From JAFEDN01 sp963697455 (lineage in GTDB: Bacteria > Pseudomonadota > Gammaproteobacteria > Coxiellales > Coxiellaceae): 64,000 nucleotides of DNA. The stretch covers positions 124,001 to 188,000 of the forward strand of contig CAVOOI010000014.1 in NCBI GenBank assembly GCA_963697455.1, read 5' to 3'. The notes beneath the pieces were generated by a model. The model did not search any database. It saw only the letters and a program-made list of their open reading frames with translations, and was not told where the DNA came from. Below, one piece after another: positions 17,220 through 25,947 of the stretch (its first letter is position 1; each line of letters opens with the position of its first letter). The position numbers were made by a program, and so were the translations under genes.

Positions 17220-20200
17220 ATGTTAAAAAACACTGAATTTAAAGTTGCACCTTCATTAAGTGACCTGCCTTGTTCTGAAAAGTATATTACAGATATTTAC
17301 CTTGGCTTGATGCGAATCCCGGAAGAAGAGAAAAATCCTAAAATAGTTCAATTGAAAATTGAGCAATATTTAAAAAAATGGATAGAGGAAGATCTTGGCG
17401 TTGAAAAGATATTGAAAAGCAGGTTTAACGAATTTGACGTTAATAGAATGACATTCGTATTGCTGCATATCATAGTCAGAAATGACCTAATCAGTGATAA
17501 AACAAAAATACCGGAAGTTTATAAAAAAATCAAAGGTTGTTTTTTGACTTGCGCGTTAAGTTTGAATAAAGAAATGAAAAGTTTTCTTGAATCATCTGTG
17601 GATGCCGAAACTGTAAAAAAAATAAGTAATTTAAAAAATTGGCTGGCATCAGTTAGTCAAAAATTTAAATTATTTTCTGAAATGGATAAAGATGAATCTA
17701 ATCTGATTTTAGGGTTGGTTGATTATTTTAATAGAAATATAATCGGCCAGAGAAGAATACCTGAATTTCAATATGATTATTCGTTTCGCATGGAAAAAGA
17801 AAAAAAATTGGATGTTACTGCAAAATTAGAATTTAGTTTAATTCCATTCCCTGCATTGTTGAATCCGTTACTGGAGAAAAACGCTGCAGAGATTGATTTA
17901 GAGATCAGATCATGGAAAACGTTTCTGAAACAATTCGCATCTGATGAGAAAATGCTGTGTATAAATGGTAGATTTTATATGACTTATCATATATTGTCTG
18001 AATTAATGATATTTAAAAAAGATTATTTAAAGGCAATTCAATATTTAGAAAAAATTTGTGATGACGTACTTAAGACGCAGTCAGATTATTTAAAGGAAGT
18101 TGAGATTAGAAATATAGTAAGATCAAAAAAAAATCTAAAAGATTTTAATAAATTAAACAAAAATAACTTCATTATCCTGCTGATTATAAGCTTGGTTGGT
18201 AAGTCTAGGTTGGCGCAGGCTATTTATATACAAGGTGTTTTAGAAAACAAACCCGAAACAATTGAGTTAGGGGTTAAAAAGTATCAAGAAATTATTGACT
18301 TTTCAAAGTCTAGATTAGAGGATGGATCATTAATTGAATTTAATAGATCCCTTGAGCGATTTGAAAAAGACACGTCCTTATACGAAATTAGAGTTGGCGA
18401 ATACCTTTATAACCTGTATCTTCAATTATTGAATGATTCAATTTTCTTACTAAGTTATGAGATATTTGAAGCCGATAAAAGATATTTAAAAAAGTTTGTA
18501 AACAATGAAAATATCGTGAAAATTCTTCATGAAACGCTGCAAGAAATATATAAATTAGATAAATTATATTTATCAATAGAATTGCTTGATCAGGATAATT
18601 ATCCTAATTACAAAAATAAAATCGGTAATATTTTTGATAATTTAGTCAATTATCGGTTAATTGAATTTGTTAAAGGTGATTTTAATACGGGTGGTTTAAT
18701 CTTTAAAGATGGTAAAAACTTGTATTATTTGATTATTATTTTGTTCTTCATGTTAAGAAAAACATTTTCTGGTAAATCAAATTTTTTGAAAAATGAGATC
18801 GTCGAGTTACTAGTAAAATCTGTTAATCTTTTATTAACATACGATAATATGGCTGAATATCCATTAATAATGTTGATAGATTTGTTTGATCCTATTTACT
18901 ACAAAAATGAAGATTATTTTTTACAGTTTTCATTACTATTTAATGAAATAATTAAAAAAGAAAATTTACCCTCCAATATTCCGTTTTTAAATCTAGAAGA
19001 GAAGATTCCTACAGATATTCTAGTAGAATTAACTGAAGAATGTGAGAAGATGAATGAAATTAGAATTCAGGTAGTTTCTATGAATTCGAATATAAAATTT
19101 AAAAATTTGGATGGCTCTTTAAGTTTTTTAGAGAATATCTCATTAAAGGTTTCGGAAGAGATTGATTTTTTCAAAAAAAAATCTTTTAGTTGTCAGAATT
19201 TGTTTAATTTGATATTTTATGAAAAAACCCAAATTACTATATTAATTTTAAAGATAATATCTTATCAAGAAAAACAAAAAAAGTTTTTATTTGCTGAGGA
19301 TCATGCTAATTTAATTGATTTGTGGAAATTGGGGGCGGCCCTTGTTTTTGAGTTGAACAAGAAAGTTGATGAATTTTTGCGATTCATTAATTTAAATCAG
19401 GAGTTAGATAAATTTTTAGATAAAAAAATAGAAGCTTTAAACTGGATAGATAATGTATTAAAACTAAGTATGATTCTTTCTGGTTGTATGGTTATTAATT
19501 TCGAAAATTTCATCGGGTTAAGAGAGAAAAACCACGCAGCGCCTGAGAACTATAAATATAGCCCAGATTATTTTTTGCGACTGCCAGAGTTGAAAGATGA
19601 TAAGCCAAGTGCGGAGCCGTTAATGCCCCTTGAAAATTCTTTTGAAAATGAAGTTGAAAAAAAATCGCATCATAAGGTTAAGCCTGTCAAAAAAAATAAG
19701 CATCGAAAAATCAAAAAAATTCCTAATAAAATGCAGGGAAAATCTAAGGTTGCTAAAAATCAAGAAAAAGAAATAGCTATAAATAAATTGGAAGGTGAAT
19801 ACAAAAAAACTACTCTGGCTGAAGAAGATTTAATAGACATTGAGCTTACGATTAAATATCCAGAAAATATTAAAAATCATCTAGAAAATCTTCTTGGTTT
19901 ATTCTTGGGGCGTCATAAAATTCCTTTACTGGTAAAGGGGGGCTTAATAAGAGATCTATTATGGGATACTAGGTCGGATGGTGATTGCGATATAGTTTTA
20001 TTATTAAAAGTAGCTATTGGTTTGAAGGATAGTTTAATAGATTTTTTAAAAATAAATTTTAAAGCGGAAAAAAATGAGAAATATGATTCATTATTTATGT
20101 ATTCAATTGAAGGAATTAGCTATGATGTTGCGATCTTAGATGGTGCTCAGGAGTTTAATTCTCCCGATTTTTTAATTAATTCATTTTTTGCCGATATTTC

Positions 20201-21233
20201 CGGAAAAGTATATGCTCGTTTTGATTTCTTCTCTAATCCTGAGTTGGCGAAAAAACATATTTTGAGTAGAACTTTAATTGTCCCGCCAGTAAATATAATA
20301 AATTGGTTGAAAAAGGATGATTTTTTAATATTTTTTAGAGGATTTCGTTTTATTGCACAAAAGAATTGCGAATTTGGCTGTGCTGAAACCAAAGCGGTCC
20401 AAAAGATTATTCAGGGAGGCATGTTTGACGAGATGAAGGCTCGCAAGAAAGCATTATCTGAATTGAAAAAAGTAAATATAAATGAACAAAAAAATTTGTT
20501 GAGTGCTTTTTTTAAGTTTGATTTTTTGTCTATCCTGTTTAAGCCTTATTTTTTTGAATCCAATTTTAATAATTTTGTGCTTAAAATGGGCTATTCGGAA
20601 CTTCTTGGGCTGTTGGGTAAAAAAATCGATTTCCATGATATTTATCAATTATATTTTTTGGGTTGTCGTTTGATTGACGAAGATGGATGTTATCGATTGA
20701 TTATTGCTAATGCTGAATTATTGATGCGCTCTCCAGAAAATTTAATATTTTTATTAAACTGTGTATTGAAATACCAGTTTTTATTTTGCATCTCTCAGGT
20801 GAGAAAAATTGTTGAAAGTAAATTACACACGGAAAAATGGTTAGATGATAATTGGTTGGGTATTAGTAAAGCGCTTGGTCAATTGATATTTCGAAACAAT
20901 GCGGAGTCTGCTTGCATTTATTTGCAACAATGGGGTTTGCTTTCTTTGTTATTTCCGGTTGCGAATATGTTAATTACTTTAAATCCCAATGCAAGAGACT
21001 ATGTTTTCAGGGTTTTGAGAAAAGCTGAATCAATAGAGCCTTGCCGGCGAAATATATATCATATTTATAACTATTTTATTTCATTAGAAATGATAAATAC
21101 TAAATCGAATAATATCTCTTCTGAAATTAAAACGCTGAGAAAAGGCTGCTATGCCTCGATGTTTAATAAATTAAATCCACAACGAATATTGAGTAATTTA
21201 GAGAAATTAAAACAAAATCTACTAATTTATTAA
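17220..21233 (+). CDS. Giant protein with C-terminal poly(A) polymerase/CCA-type nucleotidyltransferase domain
   Basis: 1337 aa. Residues 1-800 are AT-rich, all-helical and match no family I know. A Lys-rich linker (KKSHHKVKPVKKNKHRK, about residues 815-860) leads to a class II nucleotidyltransferase module. Its motif GGLIRDLLWDTRSDGDCDI (residues ~905-923) has the GG and paired Asp of CCA/PcnB enzymes. ISYDVAIL may give the third carboxylate, PDFLINSFFADISGKV aligns with the RDFTINAL motif, and DDFLIFFRGFRFIA aligns with the EDPVRMLRAVRFAA helix. Catalysis is therefore plausible. The substrate (tRNA, mRNA or other) is unknown. It is far longer than PcnB (~450 aa). Effector or RNA-modifying roles are inference. 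Confidence 0.8.
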   Translation: MLKNTEFKVAPSLSDLPCSEKYITDIYLGLMRIPEEEKNPKIVQLKIEQYLKKWIEEDLGVEKILKSRFNEFDVNRMTFVLLHIIVRNDLISDKTKIPEVYKKIKGCFLTCALSLNKEMKSFLESSVDAETVKKISNLKNWLASVSQKFKLFSEMDKDESNLILGLVDYFNRNIIGQRRIPEFQYDYSFRMEKEKKLDVTAKLEFSLIPFPALLNPLLEKNAAEIDLEIRSWKTFLKQFASDEKMLCINGRFYMTYHILSELMIFKKDYLKAIQYLEKICDDVLKTQSDYLKEVEIRNIVRSKKNLKDFNKLNKNNFIILLIISLVGKSRLAQAIYIQGVLENKPETIELGVKKYQEIIDFSKSRLEDGSLIEFNRSLERFEKDTSLYEIRVGEYLYNLYLQLLNDSIFLLSYEIFEADKRYLKKFVNNENIVKILHETLQEIYKLDKLYLSIELLDQDNYPNYKNKIGNIFDNLVNYRLIEFVKGDFNTGGLIFKDGKNLYYLIIILFFMLRKTFSGKSNFLKNEIVELLVKSVNLLLTYDNMAEYPLIMLIDLFDPIYYKNEDYFLQFSLLFNEIIKKENLPSNIPFLNLEEKIPTDILVELTEECEKMNEIRIQVVSMNSNIKFKNLDGSLSFLENISLKVSEEIDFFKKKSFSCQNLFNLIFYEKTQITILILKIISYQEKQKKFLFAEDHANLIDLWKLGAALVFELNKKVDEFLRFINLNQELDKFLDKKIEALNWIDNVLKLSMILSGCMVINFENFIGLREKNHAAPENYKYSPDYFLRLPELKDDKPSAEPLMPLENSFENEVEKKSHHKVKPVKKNKHRKIKKIPNKMQGKSKVAKNQEKEIAINKLEGEYKKTTLAEEDLIDIELTIKYPENIKNHLENLLGLFLGRHKIPLLVKGGLIRDLLWDTRSDGDCDIVLLLKVAIGLKDSLIDFLKINFKAEKNEKYDSLFMYSIEGISYDVAILDGAQEFNSPDFLINSFFADISGKVYARFDFFSNPELAKKHILSRTLIVPPVNIINWLKKDDFLIFFRGFRFIAQKNCEFGCAETKAVQKIIQGGMFDEMKARKKALSELKKVNINEQKNLLSAFFKFDFLSILFKPYFFESNFNNFVLKMGYSELLGLLGKKIDFHDIYQLYFLGCRLIDEDGCYRLIIANAELLMRSPENLIFLLNCVLKYQFLFCISQVRKIVESKLHTEKWLDDNWLGISKALGQLIFRNNAESACIYLQQWGLLSLLFPVANMLITLNPNARDYVFRVLRKAESIEPCRRNIYHIYNYFISLEMINTKSNNISSEIKTLRKGCYASMFNKLNPQRILSNLEKLKQNLLIY

Positions 21234-21243
21234 GAGTAAGGGT

Positions 21244-22254
21244 TTAATAATTACGTTCTAGGACAAAAATGATGAGTTCTTCCATGGCTTGACGATAACA
21301 GTTATGGGGAAGAGTGGCTAAGGCTGATAATGCTTTAGTGGCATGGCGCCTCGCTACGTTGCGTGTGTATTCTTGGGCCTGAGCGGCATTCATGGCCTCG
21401 GTAATAAAACTAAGTTGACCGATGTCGCCCTGACTGATTCCGCTGCGGATTTTAGCCGCTGTCTCAGCCGAGCAGTGTTGCAAAGTATAGATCAAGGGTA
21501 ACGTAGCGCGGCCTTCTGCTAAATCATCGCCCATGTTCTTACCGGTATCGGATTTCGAAGCGGTATAATCCAATAAATCATCTATAATCTGGAAGGCAAT
21601 TCCCAGGTGAAGACCATATTCCGCCATGGCCTGTTGTGCTTCAGCGCTACATTTGCCAAGCAAAGCTCCGGCTTCAGCTGCGGCGCTGAATAAACAAGCG
21701 GTTTTGCGGTAGATGACTTCTAGATAAGCGGCTTCAGTAATATCAGGATCATGCCGGTTGACCAATTGGCTGATTTCACCCTCGGCAATGAGGTTAGTGG
21801 TATGCGCTAATACCTTCATGACTGGAATATGGTTGCGGCGAGTTAACAATTGAAAGGCGCGGGAATATAAAAAATCACCCACCAGGACGCTGACCTGGTT
21901 GCCCCAGATCTGATTAGCCGTTTCTTTGCCCCGGCGCATTTGCGAAGCATCGACCACGTCATCATGGAGGAGGGTGGCGGTATGGACAAACTCGATGATA
22001 GCCGCCAGTTCATGATGTTCAGGCTGTTGGCAGCCGAAATAGTTGGCGCTCAATAATACCAGAAGTGGCCGTAGGCGTTTGCCCCCACTTTTAATAATAT
22101 GATGAGTAATCTTTTGAATAACCGGCACATCGGAACTGAGTTGCTCTAGGATTAGCTGGTTTGTAGCCACCAAATCGCCTGCTACCAATTCTTGGATGCC
22201 CGTTAATATTTCTTTGGGTGTAGTGTCGAGAAGTCTAGGTGCATGCGCTGCCAT
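21244..22254 (-). CDS. ispB: Octaprenyl/polyprenyl diphosphate synthase
   Basis: 336-aa trans-prenyltransferase that builds the ubiquinone side chain from IPP. First Asp-rich motif LLHDDVVDAS with the following Arg pair (MRRGKE) at about residues 92-106; second motif FQIIDDLLDYTAS near residue 218; GGKRLRPLLVLLS near residue 57. It is divergent from rplU, a conserved gammaproteobacterial arrangement. E. coli IspB makes C40; the exact chain length here cannot be read from sequence by eye. Confidence 0.93.
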   Translation of the reverse strand: MAAHAPRLLDTTPKEILTGIQELVAGDLVATNQLILEQLSSDVPVIQKITHHIIKSGGKRLRPLLVLLSANYFGCQQPEHHELAAIIEFVHTATLLHDDVVDASQMRRGKETANQIWGNQVSVLVGDFLYSRAFQLLTRRNHIPVMKVLAHTTNLIAEGEISQLVNRHDPDITEAAYLEVIYRKTACLFSAAAEAGALLGKCSAEAQQAMAEYGLHLGIAFQIIDDLLDYTASKSDTGKNMGDDLAEGRATLPLIYTLQHCSAETAAKIRSGISQGDIGQLSFITEAMNAAQAQEYTRNVARRHATKALSALATLPHNCYRQAMEELIIFVLERNY

Positions 22255-22326
22255 GAGTTGATGATCCTAAAAATTAAGCCTCATGCTAGGTACTCTCCAG
22301 CCCGGTGTCAAGAAAAATATTAGGCC

Positions 22327-22356
22327 TTGACGGATTGGTGGGGTTGAGTTTATAAT
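22327..22356 (+). promoter_or_regulatory. Promoter of rplU-rpmA
   Basis: -35 TTGACG (22327-22332), an 18-bp spacer and a perfect -10 TATAAT (22351-22356). It ends 40 bases before the rplU ATG. Confidence 0.8.
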
Positions 22357-22396
22357 CATCCTCCTTTAAAAATTCATGAGTGAGAGAGGTTCGGGC

Positions 22397-22729
22397 ATGT
22401 ACGCAGTAATCCGCAATGGCGGTAAGCAATACCGGGTTAGTCCTGGTCAAACCATAAAACTTGAAAAAATTTCAGCAGAAGCCGGTGAAGCAGTCAAATT
22501 TGATGAAGTTCTGTTAGTTAACGATGGGGATAAAACCCATACTGGCGTGCCGCTAGTAGCTAACGCGGTAGTGACTGCCGAGGTAGTTAAGCACGGCCGC
22601 GGCAAAAAAATCAAAATTATTAAGTTAAAACGGCGCAAACACCACGTAAAACATCAGGGGCATCGCCAATATTTTACGGCGGTTAAAGTGACCGGAATTG
22701 ATGTTCACGGTAAGAAACACGGGGGATAA
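22397..22729 (+). CDS. rplU: 50S ribosomal protein L21
   Basis: 110-aa large-subunit protein that contacts 23S rRNA. I choose the ATG at 22397 (MYAVIRNGGKQYRVSPGQT), which has SD GAGAGG at 22384-22389, rather than the in-frame ATG at 22376, which would add seven unconserved residues. Conserved features are the KLEKI segment, the HGRGKKIKIIKLKRRKHH basic motif and the GHRQYFTAVKV C-terminus. Co-transcribed with rpmA, four bases downstream. Confidence 0.97.
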   Translation: MYAVIRNGGKQYRVSPGQTIKLEKISAEAGEAVKFDEVLLVNDGDKTHTGVPLVANAVVTAEVVKHGRGKKIKIIKLKRRKHHVKHQGHRQYFTAVKVTGIDVHGKKHGG

Positions 22730-22732
22730 TTT

Positions 22733-22999
22733 ATGGCACATAAGAAAGCCGGTGGTAGTACTCGTAACGGACGTGATTCACATTCAAAGCGCTTAGGCGT
22801 TAAGAAGTTTGGAAGCGAATTAGTTCTGCCAGGTAACATTATTATTCGTCAACGTGGTACGCAATGGCACGCTGGATCGGGTGTTGGCATTGGCCGCGAT
22901 CATACCTTATATGCTTTAGTGGGTGGAAAAGTAGTATTTACCCGCAAAGGACCTAGCAATTATCAATTTGTTTGTGTAGAAGAAACTACCAACAGCTAA
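22733..22999 (+). CDS. rpmA: 50S ribosomal protein L27
   Basis: 88 aa. MAHKKAGGSTRNGRDSHSKR is the flexible N-terminal tail that reaches the peptidyl-transferase centre. There is no N-terminal extension of the Firmicutes pre-L27 type. GTQWHAGSGVGIGRDHTLYA is fully conserved. Second gene of the rplU operon. obgE follows 78 bases later. Confidence 0.98.
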   Translation: MAHKKAGGSTRNGRDSHSKRLGVKKFGSELVLPGNIIIRQRGTQWHAGSGVGIGRDHTLYALVGGKVVFTRKGPSNYQFVCVEETTNS

Positions 23000-23077
23000 T
23001 CTATCAGGGGTGGGCGATGCTAAAATATCGCCTACCTACTACTTCTGTGATTCTTAAATTAATCAGTTCTTATTAAA

Positions 23078-24112
23078 ATGAAATTCGTTGATGAAGTCAC
23101 TATTCGGGTCGAAGCCGGAAAAGGTGGGGGCGGTTCCCTAAGTTTTCGGCGTGAAAAATTTATTCCTTTCGGTGGACCGGATGGCGGTGATGGCGGCGAC
23201 GGGGGTAGCATTTACTTAAAAGCTGATCTTCACGTCAATACCCTAGTTGATTTTCGTCATAAGCGTTTATTACGCGCACAAAATGGCGGATACGGTTCAG
23301 GTAAAACCAGTACTGGTAAGAGCGGGGCAGATCTTTATATTCCCGTGCCGGTCGGTACTACAGTTTATGATGCGAATACGCAAGAATTAATTGGTGATTT
23401 AGCGACCGTCGGCCAGACGTTATGTGTGGCTCAAGGTGGTTTTCATGGTCTGGGCAACGCCAGATTTAAGAGCAGCACTAATCGAGCGCCCAGGCAAACT
23501 ACCCCAGGTTCTTTGGGTGAGGCCCGCGATCTGCGTTTGGAATTAAAGATTTTGGCCGACGTTGGCTTGTGCGGCTTACCCAATTCCGGCAAATCCAGCT
23601 TGATTCGCGCCATTTCTCATGCCACGCCTAAGGTAGGTGATTATCCATTTACCACTTTGCATCCTCATCTGGGAGTGGTCAGCGTTGGTGAGTTCCAGAG
23701 TTTTGTCGTTGCTGATATTCCAGGATTAATTGCCGGGGCTAGCGAAGGAGTTGGTTTAGGAATCCGTTTTTTAAAACACCTGAGCCGCACCAAATTGTTG
23801 CTGCAGGTAGTGGATATTTCGGGGACCGATGACCAAGAGCCTGCTAAAGCAGTTCAAACTATAGAAACTGAGCTAGCTCAATTTAGCTTGGATTTATCGT
23901 CTAAAGAGCGTTGGCTGGTATTAAATAAAACCGACTTAGTGCCTGCGGAAGAATTGGAGCAACGCTGCCAAGCGATCATCCAAGCCTGCAACTGGCAAGG
24001 GCCGGTTTTCAAAATTTCCGCAGTAGAACGCAAGGGAACTGTGAAGCTATGTCAAAAAATCATGACTTATCTTGATAGATTGTCGGCACAACCTACGCCA
24101 GATCCACTCTAA
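23078..24112 (+). CDS. obgE: GTPase ObgE/CgtA
   Basis: 344-aa essential GTPase involved in 50S subunit assembly and stress response. The glycine-rich Obg fold (residues 1-158; GGPDGGDGGDGGS) precedes the G domain with G1 GLPNSGKSS (~residue 168), G3 DIPGLI and G4 NKTD. It lacks a long acidic C-terminal extension. It lies in the conserved order rplU-rpmA-obgE. Confidence 0.98.
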   Translation: MKFVDEVTIRVEAGKGGGGSLSFRREKFIPFGGPDGGDGGDGGSIYLKADLHVNTLVDFRHKRLLRAQNGGYGSGKTSTGKSGADLYIPVPVGTTVYDANTQELIGDLATVGQTLCVAQGGFHGLGNARFKSSTNRAPRQTTPGSLGEARDLRLELKILADVGLCGLPNSGKSSLIRAISHATPKVGDYPFTTLHPHLGVVSVGEFQSFVVADIPGLIAGASEGVGLGIRFLKHLSRTKLLLQVVDISGTDDQEPAKAVQTIETELAQFSLDLSSKERWLVLNKTDLVPAEELEQRCQAIIQACNWQGPVFKISAVERKGTVKLCQKIMTYLDRLSAQPTPDPL

Positions 24113-24117
24113 ACGCG

Positions 24118-24312
24118 ATGGCTCTGCAGTCACCCATACCCATGATTTCCGCCGCCAAGCTCTACCAGGAAAATTCTTTTTCTCTAGAAAAAGCCGCAAA
24201 ATTGGCAGGTATTTCACTGGAAGCCTTCATAGAAACGCTTGGCAGCATGGGAATCCCTGTAGTAAGCTACACAACTGCTGAATTACATCGAGAATTAAAA
24301 GACTTTGAATAA
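24118..24312 (+). CDS. UPF0175-family antitoxin-like protein
   Basis: 64 aa. The C-terminal half (FSLEKAAKLAGISLEAFIETLGSMGIPV) is the helix-turn-helix of the UPF0175 family, small proteins usually paired with DUF3368 PIN-domain toxins. The start is uncertain: ATG 24118 or ATG 24142 (MISAAKLYQENSF), the latter closer to family length for a shortened protein. It is followed with overlap by a decayed DUF3368 gene, so it is probably an orphan antitoxin. Confidence 0.65.
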   Translation: MALQSPIPMISAAKLYQENSFSLEKAAKLAGISLEAFIETLGSMGIPVVSYTTAELHRELKDFE

Positions 24313-24455
24313 ACCAATTGTTGTGGCAGATTCTAGCCCTTTAATTGCCTTCGCACGGCCTAGATCTTTTGCTCGTGCTCACTAAGGCTCTGGGCTCTGA
24401 TTAACATTAAATCGATATCACTACCAGTGGTTGCCTCTCCTTTAGCGATACGCTA
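24305..24455 (+). pseudogene. Remnant of a DUF3368 PIN-domain toxin gene
   Basis: A TTG at 24305 overlaps the end of the UPF0175 gene and reads MNKPIVVADSSPLIAFARP, the characteristic first strand of DUF3368 PIN toxins with its first catalytic Asp. The frame then runs into a stop at 24383-24385. Shifting frame by one base near 24360 restores LDLLLVLTKALG, which fits the next helix of the family, and a third frame (about 24402-24455) reads SISLPVVASPLAI. The full toxin would need ~150 residues, so it is clearly degraded. Confidence 0.65.
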
Positions 24456-24521
24456 ATTTTAGTCTTATTGGGAATTATTGTGAGTTCTTGGGAAGTGACG
24501 CAGATGAACCTTAAAAATATA

Positions 24522-24550
24522 TTGAACATTGTTCATTATTATGGTATAGT
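24522..24550 (+). promoter_or_regulatory. Promoter and palindromic operator of the outer-membrane protein-TetR pair
   Basis: -35 TTGAAC (24522-24527), a 17-bp spacer and an extended -10 TGG-TATAGT (-10 at 24545-24550). A 13-bp perfect palindrome TGAACATTGTTCA (24523-24535) overlaps the -35. This is the size and symmetry of a TetR-family operator, and a TetR gene follows the outer-membrane protein gene. Autoregulation is inferred. Confidence 0.65.
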
Positions 24551-24593
24551 AGTCTCCATTGGTACAAATTAGATTAACTATTCGGAGGCAATT

Positions 24594-25184
24594 GTGAAAA
24601 GAACTGCGTTATTATTATTAGCTTCAGGGTCTGCTTTTGGTATTATTCAGCCGAGTTTGGCCGACACTACTCCTCAGCAACCTTTGAATCAACATATTGG
24701 ATTTTATGCGGAAGCGGATGTGGGGGCTAATGTTTATACTGGAGTGTTAGTGACTAATACTGATACGTGGAGCTCCTCTGGGGTTAATGGCTGGGGCTGG
24801 AATGGCGCCTTTGGTTATGCATTTGGTCCACATTTTGGCTTAGAAGCCGGATTTATGCAAAATTATGGCCACTACGATATCAATGACGAAGATAATGCCG
24901 AAGGCCATACTAATATACCTTACGCTGCCATGCGGTTTGCTCTGCCTTTAGGGGATCGTGTTGCTTTATTTTTCAAGCTGGGGGGTATGTATGCCTCGGT
25001 TGAAGGCAGCAATTCCTCTTCCGGAACTAGCGGAGAAAGTGACAGTTTAGCTCTACCCTTTACTGGAATCGGCGCCAGCTACGCGCTAACTTCAAAAATA
25101 GACCTGACTGCGCAATACCAAGGTGCACTGTATGGTGTAATCAATGGTGGTTTACTCGGATTAGGTCTGACCTACCACTTCTAG
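24594..25184 (+). CDS. Outer-membrane beta-barrel protein
   Basis: 196 aa from a GTG start with SD GGAGG (24584-24588). Signal peptide MKRTALLLLASGSAFGIIQ ends at SLA near residue 23. The mature chain has barrel-like alternation (IGFYAEADVGANVYTG, WGWNGAFGYAFGPHFGLEAG, FALPLGDRVALFFKLGG, KIDLTAQYQGALYG) and ends LGLGLTYHF with the C-terminal Phe recognised by the BAM complex. Same general type as the protein at 2297-2974. The TetR gene downstream probably shares its transcript and represses both. Confidence 0.82.
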   Translation: MKRTALLLLASGSAFGIIQPSLADTTPQQPLNQHIGFYAEADVGANVYTGVLVTNTDTWSSSGVNGWGWNGAFGYAFGPHFGLEAGFMQNYGHYDINDEDNAEGHTNIPYAAMRFALPLGDRVALFFKLGGMYASVEGSNSSSGTSGESDSLALPFTGIGASYALTSKIDLTAQYQGALYGVINGGLLGLGLTYHF

Positions 25185-25207
25185 AAGGAATGGTTGACTA
25201 ATTAGGC

Positions 25208-25229
25208 GGGATGAAGCAAGCTTCATCCC
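25208..25229 (+). promoter_or_regulatory. Intercistronic hairpin between the OMP and TetR genes
   Basis: A 22-bp perfect palindrome with arms GGGATGAAGC and GCTTCATCCC separated by AA. It has no following T-run, so it looks like an mRNA stabiliser, processing site or second operator rather than a terminator. Confidence 0.6.
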
Positions 25230-25249
25230 CTCTAAGGAAGGATTTTTCG

Positions 25250-25828
25250 ATGCCTAGACGCAAAGACCATACTCGTGAAGAGCTAAAAGCCATGGCTTTA
25301 GCCGCAGCAATTGATATTCTGTGCACCCAAGGCGCAGCGGAATTTTCTATCCGCAATATCGCCCGGCACATGGGCTATACGGTTGGGACCTTATACAATG
25401 TTTTTGAAAATTTTAATGATTTGGTCTTGCAATTGAATGCGCAAACCATGGAGGCTATGTACATCGCGCTCAAAGGCATAGACGATATCCATGCGCTCGC
25501 TCAAGCTTATATTGAGTTTGCGCACACCCACGCTCCCCAATGGTGTTTGTTGTTTGAATCTAAAATCGGAGAGCAAGCGCGCCCAGAATGGTATCTACAT
25601 AAAATTCAACGCTTGTTTAATCTAGTGGAACAAGCATTATTGCCCTCTTTAAATAATTCATCCGCAGAAGCTGTGATCACCGCAAAAGTATTTTGGGCCA
25701 GTCTGTACGGTATTTGCATGCTCTCTATTACGGGCAAGGTGAACGCTTTGCTTGGAGAAACCGCGCAAACATTGGCGAGGTCTCTAGTGGAAAATTATCT
25801 GCGGGGCCTGCGAACCGATAACCTTTAA
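25250..25828 (+). CDS. TetR/AcrR-family transcriptional regulator
   Basis: 192 aa from ATG 25250 (MPRRKDHTREELKAMALAAA), chosen because SD AAGGAAGGA lies about eight bases upstream; the in-frame ATG at 25211 falls inside the hairpin. The N-terminal helix-turn-helix (FSIRNIARHMGYTVGTLYNVF) is typical. The ligand domain, with FAHTHAPQWCLLFE and FWASLYGICMLSITGK, resembles the WHG-type C-terminal domain. It follows an outer-membrane protein gene whose promoter holds a palindrome. Ligand unknown. Confidence 0.9.
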   Translation: MPRRKDHTREELKAMALAAAIDILCTQGAAEFSIRNIARHMGYTVGTLYNVFENFNDLVLQLNAQTMEAMYIALKGIDDIHALAQAYIEFAHTHAPQWCLLFESKIGEQARPEWYLHKIQRLFNLVEQALLPSLNNSSAEAVITAKVFWASLYGICMLSITGKVNALLGETAQTLARSLVENYLRGLRTDNL

Positions 25829-25947
25829 GCTATACATTTTCTTCATACACTGAAAACCCGGGCGTCAGCCAGAGATATTTTATTCAGAAATCCTTAATAA
25901 TTTTAGATTACCATTAGGCTCCAGAATTAATATTAAGAGCAATAAAA

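Noticed and set aside
22376..22396. Upstream ATG extending L21 by seven residues
   Set aside because: The extension is not part of L21; the ATG at 22397 has the proper SD and conserved N-terminus.
23000..23077. Hairpin GGCGAT...ATCGCC after rpmA considered as terminator
   Set aside because: No T-run follows and obgE is usually read through from rpmA, so the call was too weak.
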